Shown: positions 52,927 through 61,231 of the stretch, in pieces
How positions within the stretch are numbered: position 1 is the first letter of the stretch
How the letters are laid out: each line of letters begins with the position of its first letter
From: Nitrososphaera sp.
Lineage (GTDB): Archaea > Thermoproteota > Nitrososphaeria > Nitrososphaerales > Nitrososphaeraceae
Assembly: GCF_013388945.1 (NCBI RefSeq)
Contig: NZ_JACAEH010000004.1
Location: forward strand, 186,001 to 250,000
DNA length: 64,000 nt
Direction: 5' to 3'
Translations under genes and position numbers: made by a program
The notes under the pieces: model-generated
Seen by the model: only the letters and a program-made list of their open reading frames with translations
What the model was told of the DNA's origin: nothing
Database searches by the model: none

Positions 52927-54441
52927 ATGCACGGCTTTGAACGTACCATGTTAGTAGGCCTATTTGCCGGCATGCTTTTGGCGTCATTTTTGCCAATGTC
53001 AATGTCGACGCAGGCCTACGCACAAAAGAGCGTGACCATTAACGGAGCAGGTGCAACTTTTCCCTTCCCGTTAATCGACACGTGGAGAGTTGAATACAAG
53101 AAGGTTGACGCAAGCGTTAACCTGAACTATGCTTCAATCGGAAGCGGCGGAGGCATCAGGCAGTTCACCGAGAAAACAGTCGACTTTGGAGCAAGCGACG
53201 CGCCGCTGACCGCAGCGCAGACTTCTGCACTCCCCGGCACAGCAGTCCACATACCCGAGACCATAGGCTCTGTGGTGGCAGCCTACAACATACCCGGCAT
53301 ATCCAGCAAGGGCATGAAGCTGACCGGCCAGGTGCTTGCAGACATTTACCTCGGCAAGATAAAGAGGTGGGATGATCCTGCCATCAAGTCGCTCAACCCC
53401 AACCTGCCGCTTCCAAGCAGGGACATCCTGGTGGTGCGCAGGTCTGACGGCTCTGGCACTACCTTTGTCTGGACCAGCTACCTGTCGCAGGTGAGCGAAG
53501 AATGGAAGTCGAAGGTCGGATCAGGCACGTCGGTGTCGTGGCCCACCGGCAGAGGAGCCCCGGGCAACGAGGGCGTGGCAACCACCATCAGGGGAGCCAA
53601 GTACTCCATAGGCTACGTCGAGCTCTCGTACGCGCTGACCACCGGCATGAACTATGCGTTCATCAAGAACCCGGCGGGCAACTTTATCGAGCCGACGCTT
53701 GAAACCACCAAGGCGGCCGTCGGAGCTTCAGCAACCAGCCTTCCTCCAGGCGACGCCTCGTGGTCAAACGTGGCACTGCTGAACGCACCTGGCGACAAGT
53801 CGTACCCGATAGCGAGCTTCTCCTACCTGCTCCTCTACAAGGAGATGAGCACGAGCCCCAAGGTAGACAGCAAGGAGAAGGCCAAGGCTGTCATCGACTT
53901 TATCGCGTGGGCAATCAGCCCTGACGGTCAAAAGTACGCTGCAGAACTGCAGTACGTGCCTCTGCCGGACGAGGTGGTCCAGCTGAACCAGAGGACTCTG
54001 GCATCGCTGACGTACAACGGCGAGCACCTGTACACCGCACCGGGCCAGTCTTCAACAACAGGCTCCACGACAACCTCAACGTCGACAGAGCAGACCGTGA
54101 CCTACAAGGCAAAGCTGACGCTGAGCGCCTCGATGGTCAGCAAGACCGGCTCTTTGACGATGTCGCTGCGCAACCCGGCCACAAGCGACGCCCAGATCTA
54201 CGGCTTCCAGGTGACGCTTGACGGCGCTGGCATCACCAAGGCGACGGCGCCCAGGGGCTGGACTGCAGAGTTTGACGGCGACACGGTGATCTTTAGCACC
54301 GAGACAGCGCCGATAAACAAGGCCAAGTCGGGCCTGTTCAGGGTGACTGCAGACACCACGGTCAGCAGCATCGACTGGGAGACCTACGACCTGGACGGCA
54401 ACGTCATAAACGCCAAGACCACGGCGGTAAGGGTAAGGTAA
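52927..54441 (+). CDS. pstS: Phosphate-binding protein PstS with extra C-terminal domain
   Basis: A 504-residue exported protein. A signal sequence (about 1-33) precedes the PstS domain (about 35-370): INGAGATFPFPLIDTW, IGSGGGIRQFTEKTVDFGASDAP and RSDGSGTTFVWTSYLS bind phosphate. A Ser/Thr linker (about 375-390) leads to an added beta-sandwich of about 110 residues, absent from ordinary PstS. It captures phosphate for the Pst importer. A second PstS follows, fused to PstC. Confidence 0.95.
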   Translation: MHGFERTMLVGLFAGMLLASFLPMSMSTQAYAQKSVTINGAGATFPFPLIDTWRVEYKKVDASVNLNYASIGSGGGIRQFTEKTVDFGASDAPLTAAQTSALPGTAVHIPETIGSVVAAYNIPGISSKGMKLTGQVLADIYLGKIKRWDDPAIKSLNPNLPLPSRDILVVRRSDGSGTTFVWTSYLSQVSEEWKSKVGSGTSVSWPTGRGAPGNEGVATTIRGAKYSIGYVELSYALTTGMNYAFIKNPAGNFIEPTLETTKAAVGASATSLPPGDASWSNVALLNAPGDKSYPIASFSYLLLYKEMSTSPKVDSKEKAKAVIDFIAWAISPDGQKYAAELQYVPLPDEVVQLNQRTLASLTYNGEHLYTAPGQSSTTGSTTTSTSTEQTVTYKAKLTLSASMVSKTGSLTMSLRNPATSDAQIYGFQVTLDGAGITKATAPRGWTAEFDGDTVIFSTETAPINKAKSGLFRVTADTTVSSIDWETYDLDGNVINAKTTAVRVR

Positions 54442-54463
54442 CCCTTACCATCCTCTCTTTTTC
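54426..54463 (+). terminator. Hairpin terminator at the end of pstS
   Basis: GGTAAGGGT (54426-54434) and ACCCTTACC (54441-54449) form a 9-bp perfect stem around the stop codon, followed by TCCTCTCTTTTTC. This may limit read-through and keep pstS more abundant than downstream genes. Confidence 0.6.
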
Positions 54464-54487
54464 TATATAGTTCACAATAGACTATTG
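54464..54487 (+). promoter_or_regulatory. pstSC promoter with TATA-proximal palindrome
   Basis: TATATAG (54464-54470), six bases, then ATAGACTAT inside the 13-bp palindrome CAATAGACTATTG (54475-54487). The AbrB-PhoU gene promoter at 59280-59301 has the same layout. A repressor bound here would block the preinitiation complex. A small leader hairpin GTCTC/GAGAC lies at 54524-54541. Confidence 0.55.
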
Positions 54488-54549
54488 CTTCTCAGGTGAC
54501 AATTGTAAAATAACCTCCAAGGCGTCTCTCACTAGCGAGACAGGGGCTT

Positions 54550-56754
54550 ATGGCGAGATCGGCAAGACGCGTGCACTGGGCGACAACGTTTCTCGTCGCG
54601 GCCTCGATAACACTTTTGCTCGTTTATGCCGGACCGAGCGCTGCATCGCAGGTCCAGCTCACCGGCGCCGGCGCGACCTTTCCATTTCCCCTGATAGACA
54701 CCTGGCGCGTCGAGTACCAGAACGTCAAGTCCGACGTGAACATCAACTACCAGTCGATTGGAAGCGGCGGAGGCATCAAGCAGTTCACCGAGAAAACAGT
54801 CGACTTTGGCGCGACAGACGCGCCGCTTTCGTCGTCGGAAAGAGAGGCCGCGCCCGGGGCGGTCCACATACCCGAGACCATAGGCTCTATCGTGGTTTCG
54901 TACAACATACCGGAAATACCGGGAAGCGGGCTCAGGCTCTCCGGCCCGGTGCTCGCAGACATTTTCCTTGGCAAGATAACAAGGTGGGACGACCCGCAAA
55001 TTCAAGAGATGAACCCTGACGTCCAGCTTCCGTCAAGGTCCATAGTGGTGGTGCACAGGTCAGACGGCTCGGGCACCACCTTTGTCTGGACCGACTACCT
55101 CTCAAAGGTGAGCCCTGAGTGGCGCGACGCGGTAGGAACCGGCAAGTCGGTGCAGTGGCCCACCGGCGTGGGCTCGCCCGGCAACGAGGGCGTGTCAAGC
55201 TCCATCAAGGCAACGCCTTACACGATAGGCTACGTCGAGCTGTCGTACGCCATCACCACCGGCATGACGTTTGCACACCTCCAGAATAGGGAGGGCAACT
55301 TTATCGAGCCGTCTTTTGATTCGGTGAGCGCGGCCATCGCCGCTTCTGCCGGCTCGCTTCCTGCAGGCGACGAATCGTGGGAGCACGTCTCCACCACGGA
55401 TGCGCCCGGCGAAAATTCCTACCCGATTTCCAGCTTTTCCTACCTTCTGCTTTACAAGGAGATGGGCGACAACCCCACCATGACAAGAGAAAAGGCAAGG
55501 GAGGTCGCCGAGTTTGTGCAGTGGGCGGTGACAGACGGCCAGGCATTCGCTTCAGACCTTGGCTACATCCCGCTTCCAGACGAGGTGGTAGAGCTCGACC
55601 AAGAAACGCTTGCCTCGCTGACATTCAGGGGCGAGCCGGTGCTTGGATCGGAGCAGGAGGTTCCTGCCTCTCAATCAACGGCAGGGCTAGAGATCGCGCT
55701 TTTGATAGCAGCCGCTGCCGGCGCTGTCATCTTCTTTTACCTGCGCCGCCGGACGCGCCCGGCACCTGTACAGGGCAAGAGCAAGACGGAGAAGCTCTCT
55801 GCAGGCCTGCTCTTGCAGCGTCCCCGCGGGGACAGGACCTTCCGCTTCATAGTGATAGCCGGCGCGGGCTATTCGCTCTTGATGCTCGGGCTGGTGGCGT
55901 TTTCCGTGGCCGAAGGCTCGGCGCCGGTCCTTGCGTACGAAGGCCTCGGCTACTTTTTCGGGACAGACTGGAACCCGGTGGAAGGCCGGGAATCCTACGG
56001 TGCATTGCCGTACATCACCGGCACGCTTGCAAGCGCCGCGATAGCCATGGTAATAGGCGTCCCCGTAAGCCTTGGCATCGCCGTCTTTATCTCTGAAATC
56101 GCGCCTGCAAAGATAGGCACGCCCATAGGGTTCATAGTCGAGATCCTTGCGGCAATCCCGAGCATCGTCTACGGTCTCTGGGCGCTTCTGGTCTTCAGGT
56201 TCTGGATCCTAGACCTGGTAGAGCAGCCGCTGTACGACAGCCTGGGCGAGTCTCTTTCCATATTCGGCCAGTCGCCTTTTGGCCTCGACATACTTACTGC
56301 CGGCATCGTGCTTTCCATCATGATAATCCCCATCATCTCCTCCATATCCAGAGAGGTGCTCAGGGCCGTCCCACACACGCAGCGCGAAGCCGCTTACAGC
56401 CTGGGCGCGACGCGCCTTGAAGCCGTCTGGCACTTTGTGTTCCCGTACGCCAGGGCAGGCATACTTGGCGCGGCTATTCTGGGCCTTGGGCGCGCGGTCG
56501 GCGAAACCATACTTGTCACGATGGTTATAGGCAACGCCGTGGGGCTGGACGCCATCCCGACGACGCTTTTCAGCTCGAGCCAGACGCTTTCAAGCCTCAT
56601 CGCCAACGAGTTCAACGAGGCCGCGTCGCCGCTGCACGTGTCCGCGCTTATCGGCCTGGGCCTGACGCTTTTCATACTCACCATGGGCATAAACGTCGGC
56701 GCGCAGTTCCTCGTTTCTAGGATGGTCAAGGTCGCGCCGGGAGGAAGGGAGTAG
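54550..56754 (+). CDS. pstC: PstS-PstC fusion (binding protein joined to permease)
   Basis: A 734-residue fusion. A signal/anchor segment (about 10-34) precedes a full PstS domain (about 36-365; TGAGATFPFPLIDTW, SDGSGTTFVWT). A membrane helix near 378-398 takes the chain into the cell, and PstC follows from about 430 with six helices and the permease loop (LGATRLEAVWHFVFPYARAGI). Normally these are separate proteins. Tethering guarantees a binding protein per channel; the separate pstS upstream may supply additional capture. Confidence 0.93.
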   Translation: MARSARRVHWATTFLVAASITLLLVYAGPSAASQVQLTGAGATFPFPLIDTWRVEYQNVKSDVNINYQSIGSGGGIKQFTEKTVDFGATDAPLSSSEREAAPGAVHIPETIGSIVVSYNIPEIPGSGLRLSGPVLADIFLGKITRWDDPQIQEMNPDVQLPSRSIVVVHRSDGSGTTFVWTDYLSKVSPEWRDAVGTGKSVQWPTGVGSPGNEGVSSSIKATPYTIGYVELSYAITTGMTFAHLQNREGNFIEPSFDSVSAAIAASAGSLPAGDESWEHVSTTDAPGENSYPISSFSYLLLYKEMGDNPTMTREKAREVAEFVQWAVTDGQAFASDLGYIPLPDEVVELDQETLASLTFRGEPVLGSEQEVPASQSTAGLEIALLIAAAAGAVIFFYLRRRTRPAPVQGKSKTEKLSAGLLLQRPRGDRTFRFIVIAGAGYSLLMLGLVAFSVAEGSAPVLAYEGLGYFFGTDWNPVEGRESYGALPYITGTLASAAIAMVIGVPVSLGIAVFISEIAPAKIGTPIGFIVEILAAIPSIVYGLWALLVFRFWILDLVEQPLYDSLGESLSIFGQSPFGLDILTAGIVLSIMIIPIISSISREVLRAVPHTQREAAYSLGATRLEAVWHFVFPYARAGILGAAILGLGRAVGETILVTMVIGNAVGLDAIPTTLFSSSQTLSSLIANEFNEAASPLHVSALIGLGLTLFILTMGINVGAQFLVSRMVKVAPGGRE

Positions 56755-56755
56755 C

Positions 56756-57664
56756 ATGTCAAAGCGCCAGGAACGCATGAAGATAATCCAGAACGCGGTA
56801 GAGAGGACCAACGCCCGCCGCAAGCTGATGAACACGGTCTTCACCTACGTCACCATCGGCTGCGTGGCGCTTGCCATGATTCCGCTTGGCAGCATACTGA
56901 TAGAGGTGTTCAAGAACGGCGCCGGCGCCATCAACGCCGAGTTCCTGACGCAGCCCCAGGGCTCAATAATAACGGGCGATGGAGGCATAGGCCCTGCTAT
57001 CCAGGGCACGCTTTTGGTCATGGGGCTCGCCTCTCTCATAGGGATACCGGTCGGCGTCCTCACCGGCATCTATCTTTCCGAGTACGCCCGCGACAGCAAG
57101 TTTGCCCGCGCCGTCAGGTTCTTCAACAACGTCATGACCGGCCTGCCGTCAATAGTCATCGGCATCGTGGGGTTCATCCTCCTTGTCGTAACCGTAGGCT
57201 CGTTCAACATCATGGCGGGCGCGTTTGCGCTTTCCATAATAATGATACCGATCGTGGTGGGCGTAACGGAAGAAACGCTCAAGCTGGTGCCAAACTCGGT
57301 GCGGGAAGCCGGCCACTCGCTTGGGATTCCCAAGTGGAAGGTCACCATATTCATCACGCTCATGGCTGCAAAAAGCGGCGTCCTGACCGGCATCGTGCTT
57401 GCCATGTCAAGGATCGCCGGCGAGACGGCGCCGCTCATTATGACCATCCTTGGCACCAGCCTGTTCTTCCAGTGCCTGGACTGCCCCGTCGATGCGCTCC
57501 CACTCAGGATATGGCGCCTTGCTTCGCTCCCCTACGAACACGCAGAAAGCTTTGGCTGGGGCGCCGCGCTCATACTGATACTTATAGTGCTGTCGCTTTC
57601 AATGGTGCTCCGGTTCTTCGTGCTCAGGCGCTCGGGCGGCAGGGCGCCCTCGCTCAAGCTCTAG
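56756..57664 (+). CDS. pstA: Phosphate permease subunit PstA
   Basis: A 302-residue inner-membrane permease with about six helices. The cytoplasmic coupling loop is EAGHSLGIPKWKVTIFITLMA, and TGLPSIVIGIVGF and SRIAGETAPLIM are typical PstA motifs. The ATG lies one base after the pstSC stop. It pairs with the PstC part of the fusion to form the phosphate channel. Confidence 0.95.
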   Translation: MSKRQERMKIIQNAVERTNARRKLMNTVFTYVTIGCVALAMIPLGSILIEVFKNGAGAINAEFLTQPQGSIITGDGGIGPAIQGTLLVMGLASLIGIPVGVLTGIYLSEYARDSKFARAVRFFNNVMTGLPSIVIGIVGFILLVVTVGSFNIMAGAFALSIIMIPIVVGVTEETLKLVPNSVREAGHSLGIPKWKVTIFITLMAAKSGVLTGIVLAMSRIAGETAPLIMTILGTSLFFQCLDCPVDALPLRIWRLASLPYEHAESFGWGAALILILIVLSLSMVLRFFVLRRSGGRAPSLKL

Positions 57665-57744
57665 GGCAACTCGACAGGCGTCTATATTGCCCTACATATT
57701 TCATTTAGGCAACCATTATGTAGCTTGAAGCCAAAGAGAGTCGG

Positions 57745-58563
57745 ATGACGAGCGAGGAGTATTTAAGTAGTCAGGATTATCAGCTTGCCAAGACCGTGGC
57801 AAAGCCTGGTTACAAGGTTTCCGTCCAGCGCCTCAATTCCTGGTTCTTTGAGAAAAAGGCACTCAAAGAGATAAACCTCGATGTAAAGGAAAACACGGTA
57901 ACAGCGCTCATCGGGCCCTCCGGCTGCGGCAAGACCACACTTATTCGCTCATTGAACCGCATGAACGAGATGACCCTTGGCGCAAGGGTGGAAGGAAGCG
58001 TTTTCTTGGACGACGTTGACATTTACGACAGGACGGTAGACCCTGTCATCATAAAGAGGCGCATCGGCATGGTGTTCCAGAAGCCAAACCCGTTCCCCAC
58101 GATGTCAATCTACGACAACGTCGCGGCGGGCCTGAGGCTGAACGGCATCAGGGACAAGCGCCTGATAAACGAGATAGTCGAAGAGAGCCTGAAAGGGGCC
58201 GCGCTCTGGGACGAGGTCAAGGACGAGCTGGGCAAGCCCGGCATAAGCCTCTCCGGCGGCCAGCAACAGCGCCTCTGCATTGCGCGTGCGCTTGCCATGC
58301 AGCCAGAAGTGCTCTTGATGGACGAGCCCACGTCGGCGCTTGACCCCATAGCGTCAGCGAAAATAGAGGAGCTGATGCACGACTTGAAGAGGGACCTGAC
58401 GATAATCATAGTCACCCACAACATGCAGCAGGCGGCCCGGGTCTCCGACTTTACCGCGTTCATGTACCTGGGCGAGCTCATCGAATACGGCCCGACCACC
58501 AGGATATTTGAGAACCCCGATAAAGAGCTGACCGAGCGCTACATCTCGGGCAAATTCGGTTAG
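57745..58563 (+). CDS. pstB: Phosphate import ATPase PstB
   Basis: A 272-residue ABC ATPase. Walker [11 protein letters not shown]-loop VFQKPNPFP, signature LSGGQQQRL, Walker [13 protein letters not shown] and switch His in VTHNM are all present. It energises the PstC/PstA channel. There is an N-terminal extension of about 25 residues. It is 80 bp downstream of pstA and 37 bp upstream of phoU. Confidence 0.96.
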   Translation: MTSEEYLSSQDYQLAKTVAKPGYKVSVQRLNSWFFEKKALKEINLDVKENTVTALIGPSGCGKTTLIRSLNRMNEMTLGARVEGSVFLDDVDIYDRTVDPVIIKRRIGMVFQKPNPFPTMSIYDNVAAGLRLNGIRDKRLINEIVEESLKGAALWDEVKDELGKPGISLSGGQQQRLCIARALAMQPEVLLMDEPTSALDPIASAKIEELMHDLKRDLTIIIVTHNMQQAARVSDFTAFMYLGELIEYGPTTRIFENPDKELTERYISGKFG

Positions 58564-58600
58564 AAAAGCACAAAAGAGTGCCAATTTGTAGGTCTCATTG

Positions 58601-59260
58601 ATGACCCGACTGCTCGACTACGGCCTTGGAAGCCTCAGCAACCTCATCATGAAGATGGCCGACCTTTCGGTGCGCTCTGTCGACACTGCGATAGAGCTGT
58701 ACGAAAAGGGCGACGGCGACAAGTCGCAGCTTTTCGAGTGGTCGGAGCAGCTGCGCGTTTTGCAGGACGAGATAACCGAGCTTGCAGTGGAGCTCATCGC
58801 GCGGTACCAGCCTGTCGCAACCGACCTGCGCTTCATCAGGTCGTGCATCGAGATATCCTACGGCTTTTCGCGCTTTGGGCGCTACGCCTACGACATCGTC
58901 GACGTGATAGGGGCTATGGGCTCGATAGCGCACTGCGACAAGAGCGCTGTGATGGAAATGGCCAAGACGACGACTGAAATGATCCACCAGAGCGTCCAGG
59001 CGCTGCGCACACGCGACAAGACTGCTGCCGAAAAGCTCTACCAGATGGACGACACTGTAGATGCATTATACCGAAAGCACCTGCGCGAGGCGATAACCCC
59101 GAGCACGAAAAAGGGCACAAACGACATGGTCAAGGACCCGCGCTGCTACGTCTCGACGCTTTTGATACTGCGCTACCTTGAAAGGATGGCAGACCACGCC
59201 TGCTACGTGGGCGACGCGGTCAACTACATAGTCACCGGATCGTCAAGCCCGCGCCGGTAG
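58601..59260 (+). CDS. phoU: Phosphate transport regulator PhoU
   Basis: A 219-residue all-helical protein with the PhoU repeat: acidic D/E-x3-D metal motifs (DEITELAVELIARYQP and MDDTVDALYRKHLREA). It probably binds metal and restrains the Pst transporter when phosphate is sufficient. ATG at 58601 is used; a TTG codon precedes it directly. The AbrB-PhoU gene follows 70 bp later. Confidence 0.9.
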   Translation: MTRLLDYGLGSLSNLIMKMADLSVRSVDTAIELYEKGDGDKSQLFEWSEQLRVLQDEITELAVELIARYQPVATDLRFIRSCIEISYGFSRFGRYAYDIVDVIGAMGSIAHCDKSAVMEMAKTTTEMIHQSVQALRTRDKTAAEKLYQMDDTVDALYRKHLREAITPSTKKGTNDMVKDPRCYVSTLLILRYLERMADHACYVGDAVNYIVTGSSSPRR

Positions 59261-59279
59261 TATATAGAACACGTGCAAG

Positions 59280-59301
59280 TATATAGCCCACCATAGTCTA
59301 T
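59280..59301 (+). promoter_or_regulatory. AbrB-PhoU promoter with TATA-proximal palindrome
   Basis: TATATAG (59280-59286), six bases (CCCACC), then the palindrome ATAGTCTAT (59293-59301). Spacing is identical to that before pstSC. The start codon at 59331 is 30 bases downstream. Confidence 0.52.
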
Positions 59302-59330
59302 TCTCGCAAACCGTTTATTCATACCGCGGG

Positions 59331-60428
59331 TTGTCTCATCCGTTGAAGACAGCAACCAGGCAGGAGGCCGTGTCCGGCGACCACCGGGAAGTCCGCAAGG
59401 TGCAGTTCACCGGCAGGTCCACTTATGTTCTATCATTGCCAAAAAAGTGGATAGAGGAGATGCGCGTAAAGGCAGGCGACCAGGTCACGCTTGTGCGCGA
59501 AGCTGATAATTCATTGTCCATAGTCCCGATAAGCGCCGGCCCGGCAGACTCGCTTTCAGAGGCAACGGCCATAATCATGCCCGGCGACGGCAGCAACACG
59601 CTCAAGCGCAAGGTAGTTTCTATGTACCTGGCAGGCTACAACGTCATTCATTTGAAGCTAAAGGCTGGCAGGATAAACCCTGCTTTGCGCGACGCGGTGA
59701 GGGAAGTCGCCCGGCGCAACCTCGTGGGCACCGAGATGATAGCCGACGCGTCTGACATCATAACTTTGCAGGTGCTTCTGTCGTTGCCCGAGCTTTCCGT
59801 GAACACGGCGATAAGGCGCATGTACCTTATCGCGTCGTCGATGCACAAGGATTCCATGACCGCGCTCTTGGAGCTGAACCACGAGCTTGCAAAGGAAGTG
59901 ATAAAGTCAGACGACGAGGTGGACCGCTTTTCGCTCTATGTGCTTCGCAACCTTGTCATGGCGACGCAGAACGGACGCGTGCTCCGGGAGATGGGCCTGA
60001 AGAACCCGTCTGACTGCCTGAGCTACCGCGTCGCCGTAAAGAGCATCGAGCGCGTGGCAGACCACGCCTGCGGCATTGCAGAGATGGCGGCAAAGCTGAA
60101 GGAAAAGCTGCCAAAAGAAACGACGCAGAAGGTGGAAAAGATGAGCTACCTTGCACTCACCGTGCTTGGCGACTCTGTCGAGTCGCTGCTCCGGCGCGAC
60201 TACCAGCTTGCAGACAGGACAGTCGACGCGGTGGAGGGCATACACGCCCTGGAAGAAGAAGCGGCGGCTGCGATAGAGAAGGACAGGGTGAAGGACCCCG
60301 CAAGCGTCAAGCTCGTGCTTGAAGACATTCGCAGGACGGCAGAATACGCAAGCGACATCGCAGAGGCCGCGCTCAACGAGACGATAGACGAGGTAATAGA
60401 GAGGCAGACTGCCGCCAAGGCAAAATAA
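59331..60428 (+). CDS. AbrB-PhoU fusion regulator
   Basis: A 365-residue protein from TTG at 59331. Residues about 20-65 form an AbrB/SpoVT DNA-binding barrel (RKVQFTGRSTYVLSLPKKW...VKAGDQVTLV). The rest is a double PhoU domain (VAVKSIERVADHACGIAEM and VLEDIRRTAEYASDIAEAAL). The combination suggests a regulator that reads phosphate status through PhoU and binds DNA through AbrB. It is a candidate for the factor binding the shared palindrome, including in front of its own gene. Confidence 0.86.
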   Translation: MSHPLKTATRQEAVSGDHREVRKVQFTGRSTYVLSLPKKWIEEMRVKAGDQVTLVREADNSLSIVPISAGPADSLSEATAIIMPGDGSNTLKRKVVSMYLAGYNVIHLKLKAGRINPALRDAVREVARRNLVGTEMIADASDIITLQVLLSLPELSVNTAIRRMYLIASSMHKDSMTALLELNHELAKEVIKSDDEVDRFSLYVLRNLVMATQNGRVLREMGLKNPSDCLSYRVAVKSIERVADHACGIAEMAAKLKEKLPKETTQKVEKMSYLALTVLGDSVESLLRRDYQLADRTVDAVEGIHALEEEAAAAIEKDRVKDPASVKLVLEDIRRTAEYASDIAEAALNETIDEVIERQTAAKAK

Positions 60429-60445
60429 AAAGAAGAAAGGGCCGC

Positions 60446-61174
60446 TCAGCTTGTGAGCGGGAATACCGCCACCATTATCTGGGCGCTGTCGTACGCCGAA
60501 CCATCGCCTTCAAGCTTTACCTTGAAGCTCCCGTTCTTCCAGCCCGCGTCAACAGCGGTGCTTCCAACCTGCATGGTTGCATACGGTATTGAAGTGGAGT
60601 TGGTCCAGACAGGGTTTGCCATCATCTGCGTGTGCCACGCCTGCCACTGCGTCGAGTTTGTCGTAGCAAGCTGCTGCGCCATCTGCGTGTGCCACGCCTG
60701 CCACTGCGCGTTGCTCCACGCCGGGTAGCTGGACATCGATGTCGCCGACATGCCACCCATCATGCCCATTCCACCCATTGCACTGCCGTGGCCCATCATT
60801 CCGCCGCTTGCAGTCGAGCCGTGCATCAAAGACATCATTGCCGCCGGGTCGGTGTTGGCGACTATCACGACGCCCGGAGCCAAGCCTGTCCCCGTGTACC
60901 TCAGAGAAACGCTCACCTGGCTGTCGCCGGTTATCGATACGCCTGTCACTCTTACGTTGCTGACGACGCTCGAGCCGGAGCTGCTAAACATCCCGCCGTA
61001 CTGTGTAGTACTGCCGGTTGCCATCATGCCACTGCCCATCGCGCCCATGTCCATCCCCTGATGCTGCATCTGCGCGGACGCAGAGCTCCCGAGGGCGGAA
61101 AACAGGGCTGCAAAGGCCATGACCGCGGCCAGCCCGGCTATTGTTCCTGCCAGAAACAACTGTCGATTGTTCAT
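60446..61174 (-). CDS. Exported Met/His-rich protein, possible copper binder
   Basis: A 242-residue protein. A signal sequence (LAGTIAGLAAVMAFAALFSALG) is followed by Met-rich parts (MQHQGMDMGAMGSGMMATG; a second run with MMGHGSAMGGMGMMGG), which often bind Cu(I). The repeat QWQAWHTQM appears twice. The end is beta-rich without a C-terminal anchor. Ammonia oxidation in this lineage needs much copper, so a periplasmic copper carrier or buffer is plausible but unproven. Confidence 0.65.
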   Translation of the reverse strand: MNNRQLFLAGTIAGLAAVMAFAALFSALGSSASAQMQHQGMDMGAMGSGMMATGSTTQYGGMFSSSGSSVVSNVRVTGVSITGDSQVSVSLRYTGTGLAPGVVIVANTDPAAMMSLMHGSTASGGMMGHGSAMGGMGMMGGMSATSMSSYPAWSNAQWQAWHTQMAQQLATTNSTQWQAWHTQMMANPVWTNSTSIPYATMQVGSTAVDAGWKNGSFKVKLEGDGSAYDSAQIMVAVFPLTS

Positions 61175-61231
61175 GGCAAGCGTTTGCCCGCTCTGCCATT
61201 AAGCGGGGCGTGTACACCGGCTTGCACTGCA

